Assembly: GCF_006716465.1 (NCBI RefSeq)
Contig: NZ_VFPB01000001.1
Coordinates: forward strand, 1,212,983 to 1,276,982
Direction: 5' to 3'
DNA: 64,000 bases
Source: Pseudoxanthomonas sp. 3HH-4
GTDB lineage: Bacteria > Pseudomonadota > Gammaproteobacteria > Xanthomonadales > Xanthomonadaceae
Shown here in pieces: positions 10,816 to 22,614 of the stretch (within the stretch, counting starts at the first letter, position 1; every line of letters begins with the position of its first letter). Under the pieces are notes generated by a model, which saw only the letters and a program-made list of their open reading frames with translations, was not told the origin of the DNA and ran no database searches. The translations under genes were made by a program, and so were the position numbers.

Positions 10816-13209
10816 ATGAAATTCTCCGAAAACTGGCTGCGCAGCCACGTCCCCACCCAGGCCACCCGCGATGAACTGTCCGCGACGCTGACCGCGATCG
10901 GCCTGGAGGTTGAAGAGGTCACGGCCTTGGGCGATGGCTTGGCCAATGTGGTGGTGGCGCGCATCGTCGAGTGCGCCAGGCATCCCGAGGCCGACCGCCT
11001 GCAGGTTTGCCAGGTGGATGCGGGACAGGGTGAGCTGCTGCAGATCGTCTGCGGCGCGCCCAATGCGCGTCCCGGCCTGATCGCGCCGCTCGCCATGGTG
11101 GGTGCCAATGTGGGCGGCATCGCCATCAAGGCGGCAAAGCTGCGCGGCGTGGAGTCCAACGGCATGCTCTGCTCGGCGAAGGAGCTGGGCATCGATGCCG
11201 ACGCGTCCGGCCTGCTGGAACTGCCGGCCAACGCACCGGTGGGCACGCCCATCGCCGACTACCTGCAGCTGCCCGACGCCAGCATCGAGATCAAGCTGAC
11301 GCCGAACCGTGCCGACTGCTTCAGCGTGCGCGGCATTGCGTACGACGTCGCAGCCTCGCTGGGCAGCGAAGTGAAACCGTTCGACGTCGCCCCCGTTCCG
11401 GCGCAAAGCCTGTCCGAACTAAGCGTCGAACTGGAGGCCGGCGCGCGCGTGCCCCGGTTCGTCGGCCGCGTGATCGAAGGTGTGGACGCTACCGCACCTT
11501 CACCTGTATGGATGGCGGAACGACTGCGCCGTAGCGGTGTGCGCCCGATCAGCTTCCTGGTCGACGTGACCCAGTACGTGATGCTGGAACTCGGCCAGCC
11601 GATGCACGCGTTCGACAAGGACACGCTGGAAGGCGGCATCGTCGTGCGTGCCGCGCGCGCGGACGAGACGGTCGCGCTGCTGGACGGGCGCACCGTGTCG
11701 CTCGACGACGACTTCCTGGTCGTGTCGGATGGCCGGGGTGGCCATGGCGCCCGCGCCGTCGCGCTCGGCGGGATCATGGGCGGGCTCGATACCCGCGTCA
11801 CCGACGCCACGCGCAACGTGTTCCTGGAAGCCGCGCACTGGATTCCGTCCGCGATCATCGGCCGCAGCCGCAAGCTGGGCCTGCACACCGACGCCGGCCA
11901 TCGCTTCGAGCGTGGCGTCGATCCGGAGCTGCCGCGTATCGCGGTGGAGTACGCCACTCGCCTGATCCTCGACATCGCCGGGGGCGTTCCCGGACCGACG
12001 ACCGAGGCCGTGCTGCCTGAGCATCTGCCCCGGCCGACCGCGATACTGCTGCGCCGCGCGCGAGTGGCGCGCGTGCTGGGCGTCGAGATTCCCGATGCGG
12101 AAATCGAGCGCATCCTGCGTGCCCTGGGCCTGCAGGCGGCCGCCGTCGCGGAGGGCTGGAGCGTGGTGCCGCCCAGCCGACGCTTCGACCTCGCCATTGA
12201 GGAGGACCTGATCGAGGAACTGGCGCGCATCCACGGCTACGACCGCATACCGACCACGCTCCCGGGCGGCGCGACCCGTGTCGCGGCGCCCAGCGAGACC
12301 CGGGTCGAGCCCGGCATGGTGCGTCGCCAGTTGGTCGCGCGCGACTATTTTGAAACGGTCAACTTCGCCTTTGTCGACGCACAGTGGCTGTCATGCTGGG
12401 GGGCGGCGGACGGCGCCGTACCGTTGGCCAATCCGCTGAGCGCGGAACTGGCGATCATGCGCACGCAGCTGCTGCCTGGCGTCGTGGCGGCCGTGCAGCG
12501 CAATGCCGCGCGGCAAGCCGGGCGCGTGCGCCTGTTCGAGATCGGCAACGTCTTCCATGCGCCCGCGCAGCCCGGTGATGCGCCCGTCGAGGCGCTGCGT
12601 ATCGCGGCCGCCATCACCGGTGATGCGGTGGCGGAGCAGTGGGGCGTGCCGGCACGCAGGGCCGACTTCCACGACCTCAAGGGCGACCTGGAAAGCGTCG
12701 CGGCGCTGGCGGGCGCGCTCCTCGATTTCCGGCCCTCGCGCGCAGCCCATGGCCACCCCGGCCGGTCGGCTGACGTCTACCGCGACGGAGCCCATATCGG
12801 CTGGATCGGGCAGCTGCATCCGCGCCTGCAGCGCCAGCTGGACCTGGATGCCGACGTGGTCGCCTTCGAACTGGATCTGGCGTCATTGACCGCACGGGCG
12901 GTGCCGCGCGCGGCGGAGTTGTCGCGCTATCCGTCCGTCCGCCGGGACCTCGCGTTCGTCGTGGCCGAGGAGGTCTCATGGGCGGCCCTGGCCGCGACAG
13001 TCAGGAGCGCCGCAGGCCCGCTGCTGCGCGATGTGCAGCTGTTCGACCGGTACGTCGGGCAGGGGGTCGAATCAGGTCAAAAGAGTCTCGCTATGGGCTT
13101 GATTTTGCAGGACAACTCACGCACTCTCACGGAAGCCGACGTGGCGCAGGTAGTGGCGACTGTCGTGGCCGCTATCGACAGCGCGCACGGCGCGAGGATC
13201 CGCGGTTGA
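10816..13209 (+). CDS. pheT: phenylalanyl-tRNA synthetase beta subunit
   Basis: The 797 residues are full length. In order: the EMAP/OB tRNA-binding domain (about 39-150, with [10 protein letters not shown]), the B3/B4 editing domain, the B5 domain ([16 protein letters not shown]), the catalytic-like core, and the C-terminal ferredoxin-fold anticodon-binding domain ([15 protein letters not shown] onward). It partners PheS. No good Shine-Dalgarno is visible: the ATG sits just after the inverted repeat, so translation may be structure-dependent. Confidence 0.98.
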   Translation: MKFSENWLRSHVPTQATRDELSATLTAIGLEVEEVTALGDGLANVVVARIVECARHPEADRLQVCQVDAGQGELLQIVCGAPNARPGLIAPLAMVGANVGGIAIKAAKLRGVESNGMLCSAKELGIDADASGLLELPANAPVGTPIADYLQLPDASIEIKLTPNRADCFSVRGIAYDVAASLGSEVKPFDVAPVPAQSLSELSVELEAGARVPRFVGRVIEGVDATAPSPVWMAERLRRSGVRPISFLVDVTQYVMLELGQPMHAFDKDTLEGGIVVRAARADETVALLDGRTVSLDDDFLVVSDGRGGHGARAVALGGIMGGLDTRVTDATRNVFLEAAHWIPSAIIGRSRKLGLHTDAGHRFERGVDPELPRIAVEYATRLILDIAGGVPGPTTEAVLPEHLPRPTAILLRRARVARVLGVEIPDAEIERILRALGLQAAAVAEGWSVVPPSRRFDLAIEEDLIEELARIHGYDRIPTTLPGGATRVAAPSETRVEPGMVRRQLVARDYFETVNFAFVDAQWLSCWGAADGAVPLANPLSAELAIMRTQLLPGVVAAVQRNAARQAGRVRLFEIGNVFHAPAQPGDAPVEALRIAAAITGDAVAEQWGVPARRADFHDLKGDLESVAALAGALLDFRPSRAAHGHPGRSADVYRDGAHIGWIGQLHPRLQRQLDLDADVVAFELDLASLTARAVPRAAELSRYPSVRRDLAFVVAEEVSWAALAATVRSAAGPLLRDVQLFDRYVGQGVESGQKSLAMGLILQDNSRTLTEADVAQVVATVVAAIDSAHGARIRG

Positions 13210-13267
13210 ACCGGATGAAGAAGACAGTGGCGGGGCTGGCGACGGCCGCAATGGGGAAGCAGTATCC

Positions 13268-13567
13268 ATGGCATTGACGAAGGCGGAGATGGCCGAACGT
13301 CTGTTCGACGAGGTCGGCCTGAACAAGCGCGAGGCGAAGGAATTCGTCGACGCCTACTTCGATGTGCTGCGCGAGGCCCTGGAACAGGGCCGGCAGGTGA
13401 AGCTGTCGGGGTTCGGCAATTTCGACCTGCGCCGCAAGAACCAGCGCCCGGGGCGGAACCCGAAGACCGGCGAAGAGATCCCGATCTCGGCGCGGACGGT
13501 GGTGACCTTCCGGCCGGGCCAGAAACTCAAGGAGCGGGTGGAGACCTATGCTGGATCCGGGCAGTAA
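13268..13567 (+). CDS. ihfA: integration host factor subunit alpha
   Basis: The 99-residue HU/IHF-fold protein begins [19 protein letters not shown] and has the DNA-bending arm region ([24 protein letters not shown]) with the conserved intercalating proline. It dimerises with IHF-beta to bend DNA. Placement directly after pheT is conserved in proteobacteria. Its last 20 bases overlap the following regulator gene, suggesting coupling. Confidence 0.97.
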   Translation: MALTKAEMAERLFDEVGLNKREAKEFVDAYFDVLREALEQGRQVKLSGFGNFDLRRKNQRPGRNPKTGEEIPISARTVVTFRPGQKLKERVETYAGSGQ

Positions 13568-13904
13568 TCGCGAGCTTCCGCCGATCCCGGCCAAGCGCTA
13601 CTTCACCATCGGTGAGGTGAGCGAACTGTGCGACGTGAAGCCTCACGTGCTGCGCTACTGGGAGACCGAGTTCCCCAGCCTGGAGCCTGCCAAGCGCCGC
13701 GGCAACCGCCGCTATTACCAGCGCCATGACGTGCTGATGGTGCGCCAGATCCGTGGCCTGCTCTACGAGCAGGGCTACACCATCGGTGGTGCACGCCTGC
13801 GTCTTGAGGGTGAAGGTGCGAAGCAGGAATCCGCGATGAGCGCGCAGATCGTGCGCCAGGTGCGAATGGAACTGGAGGAAATCCTCCAGTTGCTCCGCCG
13901 TTGA
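13548..13904 (+). CDS. MerR-family transcriptional regulator
   Basis: The 118 residues carry the MerR winged helix-turn-helix ([25 protein letters not shown], then [19 protein letters not shown]). A short C-terminal helix follows with no obvious effector-binding cysteines. This small MerR-like gene after ihfA is conserved in gammaproteobacteria, but its target is not established. It overlaps ihfA by 20 bases, and the ATG is the only start that keeps the whole HTH. Confidence 0.9.
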   Translation: MLDPGSNRELPPIPAKRYFTIGEVSELCDVKPHVLRYWETEFPSLEPAKRRGNRRYYQRHDVLMVRQIRGLLYEQGYTIGGARLRLEGEGAKQESAMSAQIVRQVRMELEEILQLLRR

Positions 13905-13986
13905 GGCATCACGGCGCTCCTGCTGGGAGTCGCCGAGGAATTCCGGCTATAATGCGTGGCCCGTCGCAAGGCGGGCCGATCCGCGA

Positions 13987-14067
<81 letters not shown>

Positions 14068-14084
14068 ATCGCGGTTCGACATCA

Positions 14085-14111
14085 AGCCTGCGCTGTCGCG
14101 TGGGCTTTTTT
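14085..14111 (+). terminator. intrinsic terminator of tRNA-Pro
   Basis: AGCCTGCGC and GCGTGGGCT pair (two wobbles) around TGTC and run into TTTTTT. Confidence 0.82.
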
Positions 14112-14169
14112 GTGCCTGTCGAGCGCCGCTGGCGACGGCAACTCCCGGACGCCCTGTACAGGACAGCCC

Positions 14170-14640
14170 ATGCATCCACGCAGCGAAGAGCTGATCCGTA
14201 CGTTGCAGTTGGTGCCGCATCCCGAGGGCGGGCACTTTCGTCGTGTCTACGAATCGACCAAACGCACCGAGGTGAACGGGATCGAGCGCCCCACGCTCAC
14301 CGCCATCAAGTTCCTGCTGCCGCACGGTGTAGTGACACGCTGGCACCGCGTCGACGCGACCGAGGTCTGGGACTGGCATGAAGGGAGTGCAATGGAACTG
14401 TCGATGTTCGACCCTGAGCAGCGCACATTGACCCGCGTGCAACTGGATACGTCGGCCAGGGGTGGGCAGGCTAGCCAGGTGGTGCCCGCCGGTGTCTGGC
14501 AGAGCGCCCGCTCGCTTGGCGATTTCACCCTGGTCGACTGCTCCGTGTCGCCGGGCTTCAGCTGGAAAGGGTTCGAGCTGATGCAGAGCGGCAGCGATGT
14601 CGCGCGCACGCTGCGCGAGGCCGGCGGCAAGGTCGCCTGA
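14170..14640 (+). CDS. cupin-fold DUF985 (Cupin_5) family protein
   Basis: The 156 residues match the DUF985/Cupin_5 pattern: LQLVPHPEGGHFRRVYES, AIKFLLPHGVVTRWHRVDATEVWDWHEG, and the C-terminal SPGFSWKGFELM. The biochemical role of the family is not settled; the fold is a small beta-barrel resembling sugar epimerase-like cupins. The ATG at 14170 is chosen because the family starts a few residues before the EELI helix; an earlier in-frame GTG lies on the tRNA terminator side. It appears monocistronic. Confidence 0.88.
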   Translation: MHPRSEELIRTLQLVPHPEGGHFRRVYESTKRTEVNGIERPTLTAIKFLLPHGVVTRWHRVDATEVWDWHEGSAMELSMFDPEQRTLTRVQLDTSARGGQASQVVPAGVWQSARSLGDFTLVDCSVSPGFSWKGFELMQSGSDVARTLREAGGKVA

Positions 14641-14729
14641 ACAAACTCCGCACGGCTGCGTGCCGTCGCGCGCCATGCCGGCTTGCAGCGGGCACACTCC
14701 GGCGGATCCTTCTGCATGGAGTCTCTCGG

Positions 14730-15752
14730 ATGCGTCTGTCGCTTTATGGGGTGCTGTGCGCGTTGTTGCTGCTCGTGCCGCGCGCAGGTGCGCAGGAAGC
14801 CGGGGAGGCATCGACCGCAGCAGAGGATGGCGTGATCGAAATGGATGCCGTGGTCGTGGCCGGCGTGCAACCCGGGCCGGGGCTGTGGAAGGTGCGCCGT
14901 GGCGACCATCTGTTGTACGTGCTGGGCACGCAGTCACCGCTGCCGAAGCGCATCACCTGGCGGTCGGACGAGGTCGACCAGGTCCTGCAGATCGCCGATG
15001 AAGTCCTGGCTTCGCCCGGAATCACCGTCGATGCCGATGTCGGGTTCTTCCGGGGGCTGACGCTGGTGCCATCGGCCATGAAGGCTTCCAGGAATCCGGA
15101 TGGTCGGAAACTGCAGGAAGTCCTGCCTGCGGATCTCTATGCGCGCTGGAGTTCGCTCAAGCAGCGCTACATGGGGCGGGATGGGGGGGTTGAGAAGAAG
15201 CGCCCATTGATTGCCGCCTACCAGCTCTACAGCGAAGCGCTGTCGGATTCCGGACTGCGCGAAGGCGGCGTCATTGATCCGGTCATCGACGCGGCGCTGA
15301 AACAGCGCAAGATGAAGCGCACTCCCACTTTATTAAAGCTCAAGCTGGATGATCCGCGCGCGGCGCTGGCGGATTTCCGCAAGGAAACGCTCAAGCCCGA
15401 AGATCTGGTCTGCTTCGGCAAGACACTGGACGTCATCGAGCGCGATCTGCCGCAGGTGGCGGCGCGCGCCAATGCGTGGGCTGTCGGCGACTGGCCCGCG
15501 CTGCGCTCGAGTTCGCGCCAGGATTGGCAGCAGGCGTGCGCCACCGCCTGGTTCAGCACCGAAACGGCGCGCAAGCGCGGCATCTCCGATGTCGAGGCCC
15601 GCATGCAGGCGCGCTGGATGGAGGTGGCCGAAGGCGCACTGGCGAAGAACCGGATCACGTTCGCCACGTTGCCCGTCTGGCAGCTGGTCAAACCCGACGG
15701 CTACCTGGCCGCGCTGCAAGCCAAGGGTTACGAGGTGGAAGCGCCGGAATGA
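14730..15752 (+). CDS. TraB/GumN-family exported protein lacking the usual GxxH motifs
   Basis: The 340 residues start with a clear Sec signal (hydrophobic LYGVLCALLLLVPRAGA, cleavage near AQE). The TraB/GumN hallmarks are visible as LWKVRRGDHLLYVLGTQSPLP (about 51-71) and a C-terminal segment WQLVKPDGYLAALQAKGYEV. In canonical members these regions contain GTIH and GAGH motifs that make up a putative metalloprotease centre. Here they read GTQS and LPVW, so metal-dependent catalysis is doubtful. The gene is monocistronic and convergent with dxs. Cellular role unknown. Confidence 0.8.
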   Translation: MRLSLYGVLCALLLLVPRAGAQEAGEASTAAEDGVIEMDAVVVAGVQPGPGLWKVRRGDHLLYVLGTQSPLPKRITWRSDEVDQVLQIADEVLASPGITVDADVGFFRGLTLVPSAMKASRNPDGRKLQEVLPADLYARWSSLKQRYMGRDGGVEKKRPLIAAYQLYSEALSDSGLREGGVIDPVIDAALKQRKMKRTPTLLKLKLDDPRAALADFRKETLKPEDLVCFGKTLDVIERDLPQVAARANAWAVGDWPALRSSSRQDWQQACATAWFSTETARKRGISDVEARMQARWMEVAEGALAKNRITFATLPVWQLVKPDGYLAALQAKGYEVEAPE

Positions 15753-15773
15753 TGCGGCGCCTGGCCGCGGCGG

Positions 15774-17681
15774 TCAGCCCGCGGCGGTCTTCGGCGGCTG
15801 CGTGGCGGCCAGCGCCGGCCAGCGCTTCAGCACGCCGGCACGGATGCCGGGGACATCGATGCCGGCTTCTGCCAGCAGATCTTCGCGGCTGGCATGGTGC
15901 TGGAACTCGTCCGGCAGGCCGAGGTGCAGCACCGGCAGCGACACGTCTTCCGCGTTGAGCAGTTCGGCGACGCCGGAGCCCGCGCCGCCCATCACCACGT
16001 TGTCCTCGATGGTGACGAACCCCTGGTGGGTTTTCGCCAGTTCGAGCACCAGTTCGCGGTCCAGCGGCTTCACGAAGCGCATGTTCACCACGGTAAGGCC
16101 CAGCTCGCGACCGACCTGCTCGGCGGCGGCGACGGTGGAGCCGAAGGCGAGCAGTGCCACGCGGCTGCCGCGTGCACGCAGGTCGGCCTTGCCGATCGGC
16201 AGCTTGTCGAGGTTCGATTCGAGCGCCACGCCTGGACCGGTGCCGCGTGGATAACGCACTGCCGCCGGCCCATTGAAGTGATAGCCGGTGCTGAGCATCC
16301 GTCGGCATTCGTTCTCGTCGGCAGGCGCCATCACCACCATGTGCGGCACGCAGCGCAGGTAGCTCAGGTCCAGATTGCCTGCATGCGTGGCGCCATCCGG
16401 ACCGACCACGCCACCGCGGTCGATGGCGAACAGTACGTCGAGCTGCTGGATCGCCACGTCGTGCACCAACTGGTCGTAACCGCGTTGCAGGAACGTCGAA
16501 TAGATCGCCACCACCGGCTTGCTGCCCTCGCAGGCCATGCCGGCGGCCAGCGTCACCGCATGCTGTTCGGCGATGGCGACGTCGAAGTAGCGGTCGGGGT
16601 ACTCCTTGCTGAAGCGCACGAGGCCGGAACCCTCGCGCATCGCCGGTGTGATGCCCAGCAGCTTCGGTTCGGCGGCGGCCATGTCGCACAGCCAGTCGCT
16701 GAAGATGTCGGTGTAGGTCGGCTTCTTCGCCCCCCCCTTGCTGACCAGGCCTTTCTCCGGATCGAACGGGCCGACGGCGTGGTAACCGATCTGGTCGCCT
16801 TCCGCCAGCTCGTAGCCCTTGCCCTTGGTGGTCAGGATGTGGAGCAGCTGCGGGCCTTTGAGGGTCTGGAGCGTCTTCAATGCACCGACCAGCGCCTCGA
16901 CATCGTGGCCGTCGATCGGACCGGTGTAGTGGAACCCCATCTGCTCGAACAGCGTCGACGGCACGAACATACCCTTCCAGTGTTCTTCCCAGCGGCGCAT
17001 GAAGCGGGCCGGCGGCTTCTTCTTGTCGCCGAGCAGCTTCTTGCCGCCTTCACGGAGCGCGTTGAGCGTGCGGCTGCTGCTCAGCCGGCCCAGCATCTTG
17101 GTCAGGCCGCCGACGTTCTCCGAGATCGACATCTGGTTGTCGTTGAGGATCACCAGTAGGTTGGGTTCCGGCTCCATGCCACCGGCATGGTTCAGCGCCT
17201 CGAAGGCCATCCCTGCCGTCATCGCGCCATCGCCGATCACCGCGACCACCTTGCGGTCGTCGCCCTGCTGCTGCAATGCGATCGCCATGCCGAGCGCGGC
17301 CGAGATCGAGGTGGACGAGTGGCCCACGCCGAAGGTGTCGTACTCGCTTTCCTCGCGCTTCGGGAACGGCGCCACGCCGTCCTTTTGCTTCACCGTGTGG
17401 ATGGTGTCGCGGCGGCCGGTGAGGATCTTGTGCGGATAGGTCTGGTGGCCGACGTCCCACACCAGGCGGTCGCGCGGCGTATCGAACAGGTAGTGCAGGG
17501 CGACCGTCAGTTCGATCACACCCAAGCCCGCCCCGAAATGCCCGCCGCTCTTGCCAACCGACTCGATCAGGTAACCGCGCAGTTCCTCGGCGATCGCGGG
17601 CAGTTCGGATTCGTCGAACTGGCGCAGGTCGGCCGGGACATGGATGCGTGACAGGCGGGGGTAGCGGTCGGGGGCGATCAT
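15774..17681 (-). CDS. dxs: 1-deoxy-D-xylulose-5-phosphate synthase
   Basis: The 635 residues are full length. The thiamine-diphosphate site is [18 protein letters not shown]...NDNQMSIS. The N-terminal Dxs signature [22 protein letters not shown] and the transketolase-like pyrimidine domain ([15 protein letters not shown]) are present, and the C-terminal transketolase domain closes the protein. It condenses pyruvate with glyceraldehyde 3-phosphate, the first step of the MEP isoprenoid pathway. The coding strand contains an 8-G run (16730-16737 on the plus strand as C8) encoding part of Lys-Gly-Gly-Ala. It lies downstream of the HNH gene on the same strand. Confidence 0.98.
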   Translation of the reverse strand: MIAPDRYPRLSRIHVPADLRQFDESELPAIAEELRGYLIESVGKSGGHFGAGLGVIELTVALHYLFDTPRDRLVWDVGHQTYPHKILTGRRDTIHTVKQKDGVAPFPKREESEYDTFGVGHSSTSISAALGMAIALQQQGDDRKVVAVIGDGAMTAGMAFEALNHAGGMEPEPNLLVILNDNQMSISENVGGLTKMLGRLSSSRTLNALREGGKKLLGDKKKPPARFMRRWEEHWKGMFVPSTLFEQMGFHYTGPIDGHDVEALVGALKTLQTLKGPQLLHILTTKGKGYELAEGDQIGYHAVGPFDPEKGLVSKGGAKKPTYTDIFSDWLCDMAAAEPKLLGITPAMREGSGLVRFSKEYPDRYFDVAIAEQHAVTLAAGMACEGSKPVVAIYSTFLQRGYDQLVHDVAIQQLDVLFAIDRGGVVGPDGATHAGNLDLSYLRCVPHMVVMAPADENECRRMLSTGYHFNGPAAVRYPRGTGPGVALESNLDKLPIGKADLRARGSRVALLAFGSTVAAAEQVGRELGLTVVNMRFVKPLDRELVLELAKTHQGFVTIEDNVVMGGAGSGVAELLNAEDVSLPVLHLGLPDEFQHHASREDLLAEAGIDVPGIRAGVLKRWPALAATQPPKTAAG

Positions 17682-17807
17682 CGGCAGCAGGCTTCTTCTG
17701 AGCCGTCATTGTCCCCCCCCGAAGTGAAGTGGGGCAAGCAAGCGTGTGAAGCAGGCGTGGGGCCGGCCGGGGCGGTTCAGGAAGGTCGAGGCGGGCCTTG
17801 GCCCCGC

Positions 17808-18461
17808 TCAGGCGGACAGCTTGGACTTCTTCGGCAACTGGGCTTTCAGGAACGCCATCTGGTCGGCCAGGATGTTGCGGTTCGACAGGATCAGGTGTTC
17901 GATCCAGCTGGGCCGGTAAGGCACGGCGAGCAGCGGCATGTGCGCCTGCTGCGGCGTGCGGTTGCTCTTGCGCGAGTTGCAGTGGAAGCAGGCGGTCACC
18001 ACGTTTTCCCAGATGTCCCGGCCGCCCTTGGACAGCGGCAGCACGTGATCACGGGTCAAGTGCGGGCGCGAATATTCGTGGCCGCAGTACAGGCACAGGT
18101 GCGCGTCGCGGGCGAACAGGGCGGTGTTGGTGAGCGTTGGCGTGGGCGACAGGGCATGCGCACGGGCGTGGCCGCGCGAGGCCACGATGGGATGCAATTC
18201 GATCAGACTCTGTTCGCCGGTCAGCCGCGAGACGCCGCCATGCACATGCAGGCAGGGGTCGCCCAGTGTCCATGCAACCGCGCCGCGTGCGTACAGGCAG
18301 GTCGCATCCTGCCAGTTGATCCAGTCCAGCACGCGGCCATGCGCATCCAGCGACAGCAGTCGCAGGGCGGCGGGATGGGGGCGGGGCGACGACGGAGACG
18401 GGACCGGTGTTGGGAGGGAACCGGTCTTGACCAGGTGAAGCTGAGCTCTGTCTGCTTCCAT
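17808..18461 (-). CDS. HNH endonuclease-domain protein
   Basis: With the ATG at 18461 the protein is 217 residues. The C-terminal half has the HNH/treble-clef module: CLYCG, then LTRDHVLPLSKGGRD, ENVVTACFHCNSRK. Two CxxC knuckles bracket the catalytic His. Family members are metal-dependent nucleases of uncertain housekeeping role. A GTG at 18518 would extend it by 19 residues but falls inside a perfect 15-bp hairpin shared with the acyl-CoA dehydrogenase 3' end, so it is less likely. A TATAAC box just upstream of 18461 would give a very short leader. Confidence 0.82.
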   Translation of the reverse strand: MEADRAQLHLVKTGSLPTPVPSPSSPRPHPAALRLLSLDAHGRVLDWINWQDATCLYARGAVAWTLGDPCLHVHGGVSRLTGEQSLIELHPIVASRGHARAHALSPTPTLTNTALFARDAHLCLYCGHEYSRPHLTRDHVLPLSKGGRDIWENVVTACFHCNSRKSNRTPQQAHMPLLAVPYRPSWIEHLILSNRNILADQMAFLKAQLPKKSKLSA

Positions 18462-18515
18462 GGAGAAGCAGGTTATACCCAAATGTTGACGAAATGTGTA
18501 TCGGGTGTTGCTTTT

Positions 18516-18550
18516 CACCGGAGGAGCGCGTTGTCCGCGCTCCTCCGGTG
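18516..18550 (-). terminator. strong stem-loop after the acyl-CoA dehydrogenase gene
   Basis: CACCGGAGGAGCGCG pairs perfectly with CGCGCTCCTCCGGTG around TTGTC, just after the stop at 18556. No real T-run follows, so it may be a 3'-end stabiliser or weak terminator. Confidence 0.55.
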
Positions 18551-18555
18551 CAGGA

Positions 18556-20352
<1,797 letters not shown>

Positions 20353-20394
20353 GCAGGTTCTCGAAAAGGCGTGTAGGGGCGGGTGGGGCGGCGC

Positions 20395-20871
20395 TCAGCG
20401 CAGCACGCCATCCAGGCCGGGGACCGGGTTGAGGGTGTTGCGGGTTTCGATGTCGAACGTGCGGGGTTTCGCTTCTTCCGGCGTCGCGCTGGCGCTGCCC
20501 TTCAATGTGTAGGGCAGGGCGCGACGACCGGCGAGGGCGTCGGCCACCACGATGCGGCCGGCGCTGCTTGGTGCGAATGCCACCGTGACCACGTCGGCCG
20601 ATTCGGGGCCAACGGAAAGGCCGGGCGTGGCGCGCAGATTGCCTGCGTTCTGATCGCCGACCTGCACGTCCATGTCGACGGTGTCGAACCGCATCGGAAT
20701 ACTGCTGTAGTTCTGCAGGCGCAGGTCGACAGACCATTGGCCGTCAGCCTTCACCGTGAGCTGCTGCACGCTGACCGCGGGATCGGAAACGCGCCGCACC
20801 ATGCCATCGCCGCAACCGCCCAACAGGGCCATGGCTGCCAGAAGTGCCAGCAGGGAAGTACGTCGCATCAT
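20395..20871 (-). CDS. LEA type 2 (WHy)-like lipoprotein
   Basis: The 158 residues begin MMRRTSLLALLAAMALLGGC, a lipobox (LGGC) with predicted lipid attachment at Cys20. The mature part resembles the LEA_2/WHy beta-sandwich: LTVKADGQWSVDLRLQNYS, FDTVDMDVQVG, then LSVGPESADVVTVAF. A GGAG ribosome site lies 7 nt before the first ATG. The family's function in bacteria is unknown; stress or envelope roles have been proposed. It sits between GH30 and the acyl-CoA dehydrogenase on the same strand. Confidence 0.8.
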   Translation of the reverse strand: MMRRTSLLALLAAMALLGGCGDGMVRRVSDPAVSVQQLTVKADGQWSVDLRLQNYSSIPMRFDTVDMDVQVGDQNAGNLRATPGLSVGPESADVVTVAFAPSSAGRIVVADALAGRRALPYTLKGSASATPEEAKPRTFDIETRNTLNPVPGLDGVLR

Positions 20872-20950
20872 GCCGCCGCTCCGTGAGGGAATGCGGCAGG
20901 ATACTACGGCGTATGGCGGCGGGGATGACAGTCCCCAGGCTGGAGGCGGA

Positions 20951-22402
20951 TCAGTCGTGCTGCACTGCGTCAGGCTTCCAGACGAACGTGGCGACGCTGC
21001 GTGCGGGCAAGATGTAGTCGAACACCCGTTCTTCCTGTCCGACGCTGAATCGGCGTGCCTGCTCCGCGGAATTGGCGACCAGCAAGACCAGCGAACCGTC
21101 GTCGGCGTTCCGGAAGGCGACGTTGTCGAGGTCGTTGGCCGCCTCGCTGGAGGCGATCCGGTGCGCGCCCGGACGCACGAAGCGGCTGGCGTGTGCCAGC
21201 GCGTAGTACTCGTCGGTGCGGGTGATCGCACCCGTGCGTGAGTCGATGGTGACCACGCCGCGGCAGGTATGGCAGCCCCCCGCATAGGGTCCGTTGTTCT
21301 CGTCCAGCGCCAGGTTCCAGAACAGCGCGCCGCGTGCCCAATGGCGTGCACTGCGGATGATGATGTTCTTCATCTGAAGAGGCAGGCCGCCACTGCGCAC
21401 CGGTTCCCAGTCGCCGCCGGAGCATTCGGTCATGTAGGCGTCCTTGTCGGGGAACGCGTCATGCACCGGCGACTGAGCGGCCACGTCGCCGCCATAGCAA
21501 TGCCATGCCACGGCCGCGACATGCGGATTGGCCTTCGCGTCGGCCAGCACGCCCAGCGGTTCCTGCGGCTTGTCCCAGTTGTGGTCCCAGTCGAAGATCA
21601 GCGGGCCCTTGCCGCGCGTCGCGATCATTGGACCCAGGTGGTCGCCGATCAGGCGCGCCCGCGCCGGCGCGTTGAGCCGCATACCGGGATAGTCCTTCGG
21701 TTCGTAGTCTGGTTCGTTCTGCACGGTCAGTGCGAAGATCGGAATACCTTCCGCTGCGTAAGCATCGACATATTTCAGCAGGTAGCGCGAGAACGCATCG
21801 TAGTACTGCGGCAGCAGTCTCCCCTGGATCAGGCTGTTGGTGTCCTTCATCCATCCGGGCGCACTCCACGGCGACGCCATGACCTTCAGCTGCGGGTTGA
21901 TGGCGAGCATCGCGCGCGCCACCGGGATCACATCGCGCCGGTTCTCGTTAATACTGAAATGCCTGAGTCCGGGGTCCGGTTTTCCGTCGGGTGTATCCGC
22001 CAGGCTGTAGTGGTGTCGCGAGAAATCCGATGCGCCGATGGTCAACCGGGAGAAGCTCAAGCCCAGGCCGTTGCCGTCGCGGCCGAACAGTTCCTTCAGC
22101 AGAGTATCGCGCTGCTGCTGGTCCAGCCTGTGCTGGATCAGCCAAGCGGATGAATCGGTCAGCGAGGCGCCGAAACCGACCATCTCCTGGAATCGCTGTG
22201 CCTCGTCGATGAGGATGCCTGAATTTTCCGCCAAAGCGGCGTCACGGAACCGGGCAGGCGTCGACGGCGACAACGTGACCTCGTGGTCTGCCGTCGTGAT
22301 CCACACCGAGACCTCCTGCGCGTGGGCCAACGGGCCGAACATGAGCGCAAGCGCGGACGCCAGGCAGGCGTGGGGGAGTCGTCGGATGCGTTGTCGTGTC
22401 AT
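20951..22402 (-). CDS. glycoside hydrolase family 30 (glucosylceramidase-like beta-glucanase), secreted
   Basis: The 483 residues have a Sec signal ending near AHAQ. The GH30 TIM-barrel shows the clan GH-A catalytic pair: acid/base Glu230 in TVQNEP and nucleophile Glu326 in MTECSGG. AWHCYGGD and the C-terminal beta-sandwich segment are also typical of the GH30 glucosylceramidase/endo-beta-1,6-glucanase subgroup. The ATG at 22402 begins the signal peptide and has an AGAGGA site. It is transcribed away from the TonB receptor-GH3-transporter genes, so a beta-glucan or glucosylated substrate is inferred. Confidence 0.92.
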   Translation of the reverse strand: MTRQRIRRLPHACLASALALMFGPLAHAQEVSVWITTADHEVTLSPSTPARFRDAALAENSGILIDEAQRFQEMVGFGASLTDSSAWLIQHRLDQQQRDTLLKELFGRDGNGLGLSFSRLTIGASDFSRHHYSLADTPDGKPDPGLRHFSINENRRDVIPVARAMLAINPQLKVMASPWSAPGWMKDTNSLIQGRLLPQYYDAFSRYLLKYVDAYAAEGIPIFALTVQNEPDYEPKDYPGMRLNAPARARLIGDHLGPMIATRGKGPLIFDWDHNWDKPQEPLGVLADAKANPHVAAVAWHCYGGDVAAQSPVHDAFPDKDAYMTECSGGDWEPVRSGGLPLQMKNIIIRSARHWARGALFWNLALDENNGPYAGGCHTCRGVVTIDSRTGAITRTDEYYALAHASRFVRPGAHRIASSEAANDLDNVAFRNADDGSLVLLVANSAEQARRFSVGQEERVFDYILPARSVATFVWKPDAVQHD

Positions 22403-22553
22403 GGCGGAATCCTCTCGGTGGGGATACGCGAACCCCTCCCGGAGTCCACGCAAAGCGGGTGCTGCAGCGCAGCGCAATTTTCTCGACGTATGGCCGCGCG
22501 ACAAGGAAAACCGATCCTGCATGCGCCCATATGTCGCGTTCGTTAGGAATTTG

Positions 22554-22582
22554 TTGACAGCGCATTGGAGCTTCTATATGAC
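22554..22582 (+). promoter_or_regulatory. promoter of the glucan-locus TonB receptor
   Basis: TTGACA (22554-22559) and TATGAC (22577-22582) are spaced by 17 bp. The -10 overlaps the palindromic operator. Confidence 0.6.
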
Positions 22583-22592
22583 AGCGCTGTCA
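22579..22592. promoter_or_regulatory. LacI-family-type operator
   Basis: TGACAGCGCTGTCA is a perfect 14-bp palindrome with the central CG typical of LacI-family operators. A half-matching site (TGACAGC) is centred 24 bp upstream and overlaps the -35. No lacI-type gene is in the window. Confidence 0.7.
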
Positions 22593-22614
22593 ACATTGGT
22601 CGGAGAGGGACCAG

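Noticed and set aside
17808-18461. HNH nuclease as part of a restriction or defence island
   Set aside because: Neighbours are dxs and an acyl-CoA dehydrogenase, with no methylase, toxin or phage genes; it looks like a widely conserved chromosomal HNH protein.
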